From: Blastomussa wellsi
Lineage: Eukaryota > Cnidaria > Anthozoa > Scleractinia > Plerogyridae
Assembly (NCBI GenBank): GCA_947652115.1
Contig: OX393569.1
Location: forward strand, 3,946,791-4,010,790
Direction: 5' to 3'
DNA: 64,000 nucleotides
The position numbers were made by a program, and so were the translations under genes. Below, in pieces: positions 55,213-64,000 of this stretch. Numbering within the stretch: position 1 is the first letter of the stretch; every line of letters starts with the position of its first letter. Below the pieces are notes generated by a model that had not been told where the DNA came from, ran no database searches, and was given only the letters and a program-made list of their open reading frames with translations.

Positions 55213-58200
55213 GTTAGATATGAACGATATGCCAGTTATATTTATGTTGTGGTTAAAGTTTGTTAATTTTCTCAACCAATTTGACCTTTGACGTTTTTTC
55301 CATACATAGGAGACATGTAGTTATAACAGCACATGTAGTTATAACAAGTATAGACAAGGACAAACATTGTTTTAAGTATGCAGTCAAACGTTTCAACTAG
55401 GACATTGAAGGAAACATTCAAATTGACTTTCTTATTAATTGGAATTGGGTTAATTTAAGTGACAAAAAGTTGTGTTTGCTTTAATGAAATATGTACTCGG
55501 AGTGCCTAAAACTAGTGAATGTGATTGCTTTATTCTTCAACTTCCGCTTGCGGCGACTCCGGCAAAAAAAAGCAATGGAGTCATAAGTGGAACCTGGGGG
55601 GGGGGGGGGGGGGCGTATGATCGGGGATTTTGGCGTGCACTGGAGGATGACAAAGGCAACATTTGGCGTATCCTTTAGGTGAATCTCTGCTACTGTGCCC
55701 ACAAATTCTACATTTTTGCATTGTCAAAGTCGTTCCCGGAGTCTCTCTTACTGGCCTCTTCTGCGGCATAGACCTGGGAGCATGGTTGGTCGTTGGTGGC
55801 CTTGTACATTTCCCGTTGCTTGGCATGGAATTTCCAAACCCTTGGTGTATCCTCAGTGTGGGATTTATGTGGAATGCACCCTGGCTCAGCCCTGAACAGG
55901 GTATATAATTAAAGTGAATCTGTTTTCAAGACTAGATATTAGCACTATATAGTATAAAAACAATTTCCTTAGTCCTAAACAGGGTATGTGTTTGACATTA
56001 TTTTGGTCCTAAACAGACCTCTAGCGGTATCCACTCCAAACATGGAGTGCCCCCCAGAAGTGGAATCAGAAGAAATGAAAATGTTTTGATTTTTCTGGCT
56101 CTGATTCCGTCGTGCTTGTGACCCCAACTCTGACTCAGTCATTGAAAACCATATGTGGGTTGAGTTTGTTGCTGGTTCTCTCCTCACTTTGAGGTTTTTT
56201 CTCCGAGTTCTCCGGTTTTCCTCCCTCCTCAAAGCCCAACATTTCTATTTCCAACTCGGCCTGCATAGAGGACCCACATGAAAACCAGCTGAAGCTGATG
56301 CAGCTTCCTCTCTTAATTGTATAGCTACATCAAAATCCATTATTGACAACAGATGCATTTTTTATTAATTTTTGCCAACTGTCCAAATTTAAAATAAATT
56401 GGACAGTTTTTGCTCAAACTGTCCAATTTAAGAAAAATCTGGATACCTTCCATAAACCAATCAATTGTCAAGAAAAACTGGTTTGGAGGGCGAAACATTT
56501 GCCATGTTCATATATTTTTGGATGCTATATAATTAATAGGTAACAGGACTACATGCTTGTCCAATTTGGAAATAATTGGATTAAAAAAATTCCTCGAACT
56601 GCCAAATTGGACTCGGCCTATGGCCTCGTCCAATTTTTCAGTCCTTGGAATTTTTTCTCATCCAATTAATTTCAAATTGGACAGCATGTAGTCCTATTAA
56701 AAAAAATACAAAAGCAAAATCTATTAGAGTCAACATTTTTCCGAAAGGTTCTCTAGTTCGCATAAAATACAGGCAGGAATGTCACATCAAAGAAAACATA
56801 AATGTAGTGCATGTAGTCCTATTACATATACTAATATTGCTATTTATTTTATTCGTATTCGGTATCACCATTCCTTTATTTTTGTGGTTACTATTGTTAG
56901 GACCGTAGCAGGACCAGCCCAAGAGGATATAAGCCTGACAACAGGTAACATAAGTTGTAATACCTCAAAGTTCCAACAGATTGTATTTTGTAATGTTTGC
57001 TTATTATTACTTATTGAAATGAACAGCACACCATGTCTAATTAAAAGCTTCTAAGGGTGTGGATCAACTTCAATGCCCAATGTATTGAGTTTTCTTTCAT
57101 GTTGGAGTAAAAACATAAATTAAAGGCTCACAGGTCTGTTTCACTAGTTGCTCTGTGTCTAATGTACTGCTTTCAAACAAGTCACTGTAACAAGGCACAC
57201 GAGCAAGTTGCTGCTACAATTCACCTCGTGTAACAGGGAATTTTTTGAGAAAATCTTTGCCCTTGTTGCCACGATTACTCGCATGAATTCAAACCAGTTT
57301 GAATTTGTGCAACAAATCTCAGTGAGAAATTTCTGGTTTGAGTGTTCGCACTGTAAATTATTTATGAGAAGTTGATCAATAGTGTCATTTACCAATCTGC
57401 TGTATCTGTTATTGTTATCAAGGCATATACAAGGAGGTCCTGCTCCAGCATCTGAGTCCAGGATAAAGGCAAAAGGTACTCTACGATGACTAATTAGCAT
57501 TTCCTGAGGGAAACTTGATAAAGTGATAGGGATACTTGTCTGAAATTTTGTAAAACATCTCAAAAGTGCCAGGATTCACTTCTGGAGGCATGGAAAAGTT
57601 TGTAGGGTTACACCCCCCCAGCATTATTTTGCTGGTACCCATTTAAACTCACATTCAATTATTTAGAGACAGATTTTAGCCCATTAATATTGTAACATAA
57701 GATATGTAATTTTTATCTTTTGAACAATAAAGACACTTTTAATTATTTTATGTAATATTTATTTTATTTATTTGTTGAACCGCCCGATCCAGAGTCCAGC
57801 GCACATAACCATTAGGCCACTGCACCTCCATTTTAAAATAAAGCCTTATAAATTTTTCCATTGAGTAAATAATAATAATGATAATAAATGGCTTTCTCTC
57901 CGACTGAGCTTGTGAAAGAGGCGAGAAATGAGTTTCTCGCACACTGAAGTGTTGGCTGGGCCTGAGGTAGGGTGTCACATGTCTTGCTAGTCCTGTGACT
58001 CAGTTGTTCTGTTTCTTGCCATACGAGCAACAGCTTAACCCACCTACCCAGCCCTCTACCAGTCTGCATGCATCTTGCACGCTTTGGTAGTTTTGGTGCT
58101 GCAGGCTTAAGTTTTGCTTTTTGCTTTTACCCATAGTGTCACATTCATTGGTCATTGTATAAGTTTGGGTTTGTTAATAAGTGCTGTTGCCTTGTGTGGC

Positions 58201-61200
58201 ATAAACAGCCATAGCAAATTCAGTGCAAGGAGGTCAAAAATATGTTTTTAGTAATAACTAAGTTTGATTCCTCTTATTTAGAGCTCTGATCAGCTATGGA
58301 GATTTCTGAAATAATAGCATTTTCCAAATTTATTACAATATAGTACCTTGGTGGATTTATCTTTTCAGCTGCTATTGAAGATGACAGTGACGTAGGTGGA
58401 CTGAAGTTAGGTGGTTATGAAAAACATCAACAGAAATTACGACAGGAGAGGAAGGAGGAGTACAGAAAATATCTTGCAGAGGTACGCTTTGTGAATCATG
58501 GTTCGCACAGGCCTTGAAAAGTCCTTGAAAATTGGAAAATTTGCAGAAGTCCTTGAATTTTCCCCATCTAGTAATGATGTTGTTTCATAAATAAACAACC
58601 CCAAAACTGATCGTATGAAAATAATAAAAAGTACATGTAAACTTGCCATTAATTTTCATGTTGATTTGTTGCCATTCTTAAGTAAAATTTTACCAGGTCA
58701 ACTATGTCATCTGGCATACTTATCTGGCTGAAGACTTAAAACCAATAGGGATCCCTGTTATTAGATTCTCCTCACTCTTCCCACTGAACATACTGAGTCA
58801 AAAGCTAAACCTAAATTTATTATTGTGTTGTTACAGAAAATATCCATACCCCCCATGGGAGGTTTCTTGTTTTGAACCCCCACCCCATCCCACCCCACCC
58901 CAGCATAAATGAAGTTGGGCTGCATATTTTCCTTTAAAATTCCTCACCCCTGTGGAATTTCTAATAATCTAAACCCCCACATTGGTGGCCTGTCATTGAC
59001 AATGATAGTCTTAAATTACTAATTAAAATCTTCTTTTTAGAAAAATTTCCGTAGCATGGGCAAAGCTGATCCTGTTTTGTCAGACAACAGTCGGTCACCA
59101 TTCCCAGGGTACAAATCTGGAGAGGTCAGTAGCATTTCTTTCTTCCTTTAACTTTCATTCACATGGATCAGTTCTAAAGGCTATCTTTTGGTGAGTGACG
59201 TAAAATTCTACACTAACTAAAATGACTTGTATCAAGGAAACATTGAAAACTAAACTCACTGTTTCCAACGGAGCCAGTCATTAGACAAGTGTTATATCCG
59301 TAACCGAAAGACATTTTTTGCTAACAAATTGCTTCTTTGTTACCTGCCTCGATTAGCAACATTGTAGCTATTGGTGGGTAGGAAAAATTTTGTTAATGTT
59401 ATTTTATGCAAAGTGAAGAAAGAAAGTTTTGAGAACAATAATTTTACAATGCAACAGTGTTTCTGTTCGAGTATTTAAATAATAATATTTTGTTAACTCA
59501 AAGATGCTGTCAGTGCATACACTTGTACTACAGTGCAGTTAAAGCTGATCAATCAGGGCTTGAAAAAAACTGGAATTTTAGCCTTCCATTTAGAGAAGCA
59601 ACTCCGAAATTTTGCTTGCCCCTAAAGTCCTACTTCACATTTTTATGATTTAATTCATTTGGTAGATGCCTTACCTGTACCCTTTTCAATCAGGCAAGCG
59701 AGATAAAAAAAATTGCCCAGCAGGAAAATCTACTTATTAGTTATACGTGTCCTGGAAGATGACTTCAAGCTCTTCTAATAAGTGCAACTGAAAGGCTGTA
59801 GCTATGTAGTGCATATCAATTATTTTTTTTCTAGTGTACTTCAGTAGTCAACATCATTATAATTAAAGTTTTGTCACTTGTCTAGAAAAACACAGCATTT
59901 CTGATCAATCATACTCAGCATTGTACTTTTAATATTTAATGATTGTGTTCTTTGTATGTATCACACACATTTGCATAATGTCAATAAACAATGGCAGGTG
60001 GTCCTGACATGTTACTAGGAACTTTTACTAGCACTGCAAATTAACAGATATAGATAACCATTGTTTTAATGCATTTAGTGAGTGTTTATTTCATGTGCAG
60101 AAAAAAAATTTAGTTATTGTTTCCTCTTTGAAATGCTGAAATGAGACCACTTGTAAACCATCACTGACATCAAATGTCAGTGGATTTGTCTAAAATGATG
60201 GACATGGCACAAAGATTAGTGACAGTTAAACTCGAGTGTTAAAATGAAAGCTAAGGAATACCAAATTTCCTGCATTGGTCACGTTATATGGACTGGGTCC
60301 ATCTGAAGTTGCTTAGTGAAGCAAGTCGCATGGTGGAAAGATTTGGACTTCTTGGAGGAAAACTAAACTTTCCTAACCAATATTGTGAAATTTTGGTAAA
60401 TACATGTATTTTACACTCGCTGAATGTTTTTGTCTTTCTGCAATTCACATACAAGTGAAGTCAAACAAGTCAAACTATACAAGTCATGTACATTTCATTC
60501 AGTTTCATTTTTGCTCCAGTTTGTGAACTGTTTATCAAAATAACATACTATAGGAATCAACACTGTAAATTATTACTTTGTTAAATATATAATGTGAATA
60601 CTTAGGAAATGACTGCCTTTTAAGTGCTTTTCATTGAGAGAAGTAGGCTTAACCCATTGACGCCAGGATATTTTTTGAAAAAAGAACTTTTTTGGACATT
60701 TGTGACATTTTATGGTCAGTTGTTGTTGATGTTTTTGCTCGGGCAGACGCAAAAGGGAGTGAGGAAGTGCATAGATTTTAAACAAGTGTTTTGTAAAGTC
60801 TGATTTCTATACTCTATTTTGGTGCTATTTTGGTGTTATTCCAGATGCTTTTCTTTTATTGTCAGTGATGAACTTTTCTTAATTTCTTAATTTTTTCGGC
60901 AGTAACCCTAATATATCAAAACATATTTGATCATTCTTAACTCTTGCTGTAGCTTACAAATCAGCTCAACACTGTGCAATGTTTCTAGCAAGTTTCTTGC
61001 CCAAACAATTCAAAGTAGAAAAATAAAAACATTTGCCAAGCTTGGTTGGGCCATATGGGAAAAAACTGTGCCCTCGGTCTTGAGTCTTGAGTTTTACCTA
61101 TACGGACTTCCCAGCCAGCAAGTACATTGAATATTAATGAACTTCAAGACTTTTTCATGGCACTAGCTCTGCATGTTCCAAGAGTCACATTAATTAATAT

Positions 61201-64000
61201 ATACTGTGCAAATCGGCCCTCATGGACACTTGTTCTGTTTTCATAGACTCAAGAAAGTAGAGATGAGAATGTCGATGGTGATGACCCCTTTCGAGGCAGA
61301 AGAAGAGGAAAAGAAAACTATCATGTGAGCTTTGTTATTATTATTTTTTAAACTTTCTTATAACTTTTAGGATTTAATCAAGAACTAAATAAAAATACAT
61401 AATTTGTATGTAATGCTTTGTTCTGAATGTTTATTAATTAATTGTTTCTCACTTTTATAGGACTCTTCTAAAGATTATGACAGCCAGGATAGACGTAAGC
61501 TATTAGCAGTCAACACTACTCTTGATGCTTAATTATAAGCTTTTAATTACTCATTGGTAAAAGCTTTGTTTCGCTCCTGAGGGAGGTGGTGCATTTCTTT
61601 TCAAGATCTTTTGAGAGCTCACTTAACTTATAATAAGAAAGAGAGGCTTGTTTTACAATACTTACCAGTAACTAAAAAAAAGTAAAATTAAAATGGTGGA
61701 TGCAGGGTTCCAAATAGCAGCTGGTGGCTGGTGGTAGCCAGCATTTTGACCACATGTACCAGGAAAATAGATTGAAATAGAAATAGAAAATGTCATTCCT
61801 TGTTTGGCCAACTGACATCAAAGTCACTGCAGTAGTATTTGGAAACATTAATTTTCTTATCAGCCAGTGAAGCAGCCAAGAAAATTAAAGTTTTAAACAC
61901 TTTTCGGAAACGTTTTAAAATAACTAGAAAGAGTAGAAGGTGCAAAAATTGAAATGGAGAATTCTACTTACAAGTTCACCTTGAACGACAAACTCTTCTA
62001 CACGTTTTTCAAGTATACATGCAAGTTTGTCTAGACAGGATTTATTTTGCATAAAAAGTTGTTTGGCGCTGGTTGCTATGCCTTTTCACTCGTTCAAATT
62101 AAAGTGATGTCTGTTTTGTATTCATTGTTTGACAGAATACATTTCCCATGTTTGTGATTGAAGATAAAAGTGCTGCAATTTGTCTGGATAAAGCAGCTTA
62201 TTTTACACTTGAACAAACACCTAAAACAGAGAGCTGTTCACGATGCTTTGTTCCCTGCCACCAGCATAAAATTTGCCAGTACCCATATATACACCTGGGA
62301 AAAGAGAGGCACTGAGAGTAAAGAGTCTTGCCCAAGAGCACAATGCAGAGCCCTGGCTGAGGCTCGAAATGTTTGATCTGAAGTCCAGGCACTATCCATG
62401 CAGCCATTTAGCAAACAGATGTGAGCTTGTTGTGATACGCCCCAGCTGTAATCGACCACAAATTTTTTCATCACATTGTCAAATTTGGTGTTGGCTCACG
62501 AGCTGGTCACCAAGTGTGGTCAATGCATTTTTTGACTGTGAATATTAGCCAATGAGCACATGAGAATTTCTGCAGTTATGGTAAAATTGTACCTCTCAAA
62601 TTATACAAAACAAAGTCTATCATTTTATACTTATCTTGCATCAAATTTCTGTTTTGCTTTTTTGTAGGTGGTAATAAAAATTCAGAAAACTTATTTGAGT
62701 CTTACGAGGAACTTTTACAAAGAAAGCGTGCCCAAGAAAGAAGATACAGGTTTGTTCTGCTTGCAACCTGACTCGAGCCTCTAGCTGTTATATTTTCATC
62801 ATTGCTTTCATTAAAAGCCAGTTTCTGTGAAACACAACTCGGACATACAAGCAAACTCATACCCCCACCTTGGTACAAGAGGGTTGGGAGGAACCACCCC
62901 CCCTGGGTTTTCGTTGGGTTGAGATACTTTGAAAAGGTTATACCGTCAATAGATAGCCTGTTATGTCGTCTACACGACCAGGTTAATATTATATTATGGG
63001 TTACATATGCAAATTGCGCCATTGGGGGCCTATGACATCATCCAATATGGCAGATTTTTTGTGATTTTTCACTTTTTTTCAGTCTAATATTGGTTTTTCT
63101 TGACAAAATTAAAAGTTTTGCTCACAAATTACTGTTTTGAACAGCTGAACATGTAAAATATGATTTAATGTAACTTAATGTTGCATTATAACTGCTTTAG
63201 GCCCAGGAACAGGGTCTTAAAGCTTACAATATTTCAAGGAAGAACCCTGAACAACACCTGACTTGCCTTTTAACATCTCATGCATCTACCGGTCGAGTAG
63301 AGATTTTTAGAGTAGGATTTTTCCTTTAGATTCATTTAATAGGAGTTGTAGCATCACATCCTTATGCAGTTGTGTATAGTTTGCACACTTCCATAGGCGT
63401 ACAAGCTGAAGGTGTGTGGGGGAGGCCGCAGACCCCAATTTTGAAAATTGTTAACATTTTTCTTTCAAAATGTTCAGGATTCGGGCAACAGTAGTTGCAA
63501 ATGTGGGTGGTTGTAAACTGGTTTAATGCTAACACATTTGGAAATTGTGTACTTTTTTGGGCAGGGAGGTTACAGAACCCACCCCCTCCCCCTCAAGTGC
63601 TGGTACGCCTATGCACCCTTCCACAAGCAGAAATCCTTGGAACCTGAGAAATGGGCCACATAATAATTATTATAATTACTCCGAGCAGCACCATTGTTTA
63701 CTGTCCACAAAGGACTGTCCAAATGGAGATGTTACAGCAATTATTTTTCAACTTGCGTGTACTAGCATCTCTTGCATGCATTTGCGTTGACTGGCATCCA
63801 CTTCTAATGGTCAAGATAAAATTTGCACACAAGTCAATGCAAGTTTTTTCTCACTGTTTGGCCACCAAGTGCAAATTGATGCAATTCAATTGTACTTCAT
63901 TGTTTTCACATCTCGAATGCAATTGCAATTCTGTTTGCCACCCAATGCAAGTGGATGGAAGTTCATGAACTTGTGACTACTTTTGTCCACTAGCAAGCCC
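55123..64000 (+). CDS. CSPP1: CSPP1-like centrosome and spindle pole-associated protein, 5' part (gene runs out of the window)
   Basis: CSPP1 proteins are long coiled-coil proteins of centrosomes, spindle poles and cilia (family knowledge). Exons seen: 55123-55212, 58369-58481, 59041-59124, 61247-61324, 61461-61494, 62668-62749. The N-terminus MADDLSSFIESQKRKLEQER is very like MADNLDEFIEQQKARLAKER of human CSPP1. GYEKHQQKLRQERKEEYRKY matches the CSPP1 motif (EDYE.KKHKLKEELRQDYRRYL) that precedes its first intron-split repeats. YEELLQRKRAQERRYR is another charged helix. Phases agree from 58369 onward. Exon 1 ends in phase 0 but the 58369 exon needs phase 1, so at least one exon between 55213 and 58368 is missing from this model; 56913-56944 is a candidate. 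No stop is reached by 64000. Confidence 0.85.
55560..56080. repeat. repeat cluster in the first CSPP1-like intron
   Basis: It has a G run (55598-55613), then a minus frame 55826-55581 with MQKCRICGHSSRDSPKGYAK and CCLC, a Cys-pattern that looks transposon-derived, then GAACAGGGTATATAATTAAA and CCTAAACAGGGTATGTGTTT as in 10746-10830. No working gene is seen. Confidence 0.45.
56318..56660 (+). repeat. dispersed repeat with ACTGTCCAA words, copy 2
   Basis: The second copy of the unit at 1426-1680, inside the long first intron of the CSPP1-like gene. After 56500 the copies diverge, but the end sequence (CCTCGAACTGCCAAATTGGA at 56592) again relates, in inverted orientation, to copy 1 near 1610-1640. 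This suggests an element with inverted internal parts. Confidence 0.6.
56913..56944 (+). CDS. possible CSPP1-like small exon
   Basis: After TTAGGACCGTAG/CAG, the stretch GPAQEDISLTT is open and ends at donor GTAACA in phase 1, the phase needed by the exon at 58369. The acceptor could be the one at 56912 or three bases later. It has no sequence homology I can recognise and needs a phase-1 exon before it, so it is only a candidate. Confidence 0.3.
57765..57840 (-). repeat. tRNA-derived SINE head
   Basis: On the minus strand: TGGAGGTGCAGTGGCCTAAT, GGTTATGTGCGCTGGACTCT, GGATCGGGCGGTTCAAC, that is A-box GTGGCCTAATGG and a truncated B-box. It is in the CSPP1-like intron. Confidence 0.6.
58369..58481 (+). 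CDS. CSPP1: CSPP1-like exon (first coiled-coil motif)
   Basis: Acceptor TTTATCTTTTCAG, donor GTACGC. It begins with two bases of a split codon, then AIEDDSDVGGLKLGG and YEKHQQKLRQERKEEYRKYL, and ends AE in phase 0. The KLRQERKEEYRKYL part matches CSPP1. Confidence 0.9.
59041..59124 (+). CDS. CSPP1: CSPP1-like exon
   Basis: Acceptor AATCTTCTTTTTAG, donor GTCAGT. It is 28 codons, phase 0 at both ends, with KNFRSMGKADP and SRSPFPGYKSGE. It continues the preceding exon as KYLAEKNFRS. Confidence 0.85.
59125..61246. other. CSPP1-like intron, nothing recognised
   Basis: A+T-rich intron between the exons ending at 59124 and starting at 61247. Only chance frames are seen and no repeat was identified with confidence, though AACCCATTGACGCCAGGATA at 60653 is a possible repeat end. 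Confidence 0.4.
61247..61324 (+). CDS. CSPP1: CSPP1-like exon
   Basis: Acceptor TGTTTTCATAG, donor GTGAGC. It is 26 codons in phase 0 with TQESRDENVDGDDPFRGRRR and GKENYH. The low-complexity charged content is typical of CSPP1 linkers; support comes from frame and splice sites. Confidence 0.75.
61461..61494 (+). CDS. CSPP1: CSPP1-like small exon
   Basis: Acceptor TCTCACTTTTATAG, donor GTAAGC. It is 34 nt coding DSSKDYDSQDR and ends in phase 1, which the next exon at 62668 completes as Arg. Confidence 0.7.
62273..62415 (-). repeat. tRNA-derived SINE, nearly full length
   Basis: On the plus strand: CCAGTACCCATATATACACC, TGGG, AGAGGCACTGAGAGTAAAGA, GTCTTGCCCAAGAGCACAAT, then GCCCTGGCTGAGGCTCGAAA and GATCTGAAGTCCAGGCACTA. 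Read on the minus strand this is a tRNA-like head with B-box-like TTTCGAGCCTCAGCC, then the body CTTGGGCAAGAC and a tail GGTGTATATATGGGTACTGG, a layout common in marine invertebrate SINEs. Confidence 0.65.
62668..62749 (+). CDS. CSPP1: CSPP1-like exon (second helical motif)
   Basis: Acceptor TTGCTTTTTTGTAG, donor GTTTGT. It codes for GNKNSENLFESYEELLQRKR and AQERRY, a charged helix like the repeated LL..K..E..RYR units in CSPP1. It ends in phase 2; the following exon was not located before 64000. Confidence 0.8.
62750..64000. other. CSPP1-like intron at window end
   Basis: No next exon in the needed phase could be confirmed. A stretch after ACTGCTTTAG at 63201 (GCCCAGGAACAGGGTCTTAA) is open for only a short way. 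The region has CCACCCCCCCTGGG and other low-complexity words. Confidence 0.35.

Noticed and set aside
55581..55826. zinc-finger gene from CRICGHSSRDSPKGYAKCCLC
   Set aside because: Cys spacing is suggestive, but the frame is short, overlaps a G-run repeat cluster and sits antisense inside the CSPP1-like intron; a repeat origin is more likely.

Overview
The window looks like nuclear DNA of an anthozoan cnidarian, probably a stony coral. Spliced genes with short exons and long introns match animal protein families, and the intergenic DNA is A+T-rich and full of short inverted-repeat elements of the kind I associate with coral genomes. The species call is inference; no operons, bacterial genes or organelle genes are seen. 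Most of the window does not code for protein.

Three genes are well supported by exon reconstruction with matching splice phases. (1) Plus strand, 9533-18420: an RZ-subfamily RGS protein (RGS17/19/20-like) with six coding exons, a cysteine string and a complete RGS domain; its first coding exon was not found. (2) Minus strand, 54650-46600: a complete five-exon CREG-family gene (288 aa) with an N-terminal membrane anchor and a C-terminal FMN-binding-like split-barrel domain. (3) Plus strand, from 55123 to past the window end: the 5' part of a CSPP1-like centrosome/spindle-pole gene. Genes 2 and 3 are head to head with 472 bp between start codons and probably share a TATA-less promoter carrying CCAAT and YY1-like sites.

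Layout: 1-9.5 kb holds repeats (a tandem pair of 101-bp MITEs, a broken LINE reverse-transcriptase tail) and no sure gene. 9.5-18.4 kb is the RGS gene. 18.4-23.5 kb holds MITEs and tandem repeats. 23.5-26.7 kb is a nested Merlin-type DNA transposon complex forming a palindrome with arms of about 0.9 kb. 26.7-34 kb holds a tRNA-derived SINE, one possible orphan exon, a Penelope-like terminal repeat with a hammerhead-like motif, an 11-copy 37-bp minisatellite, a 224-bp tandem array and a 0.8-kb array of a 22-bp minisatellite. 34-46 kb is mostly unassigned, with an 85-bp-arm MITE, a possible GPCR pseudogene fragment and a diverged duplication of about 0.8 kb. 46-55 kb is the CREG gene; its first intron hosts a broken Crypton-type tyrosine-recombinase fragment. 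55-64 kb is the CSPP1-like gene.

The three genes do not form an obvious pathway: RGS-RZ proteins damp Gi/Gz signalling, CREG proteins are secreted or endolysosomal glycoproteins, and CSPP1 works at centrosomes and cilia. No clearly new system was found. The most unusual items are the Merlin palindrome, the hammerhead-like motif beside tandem arrays, the divergent CREG/CSPP1 promoter and the intronic Crypton relic.
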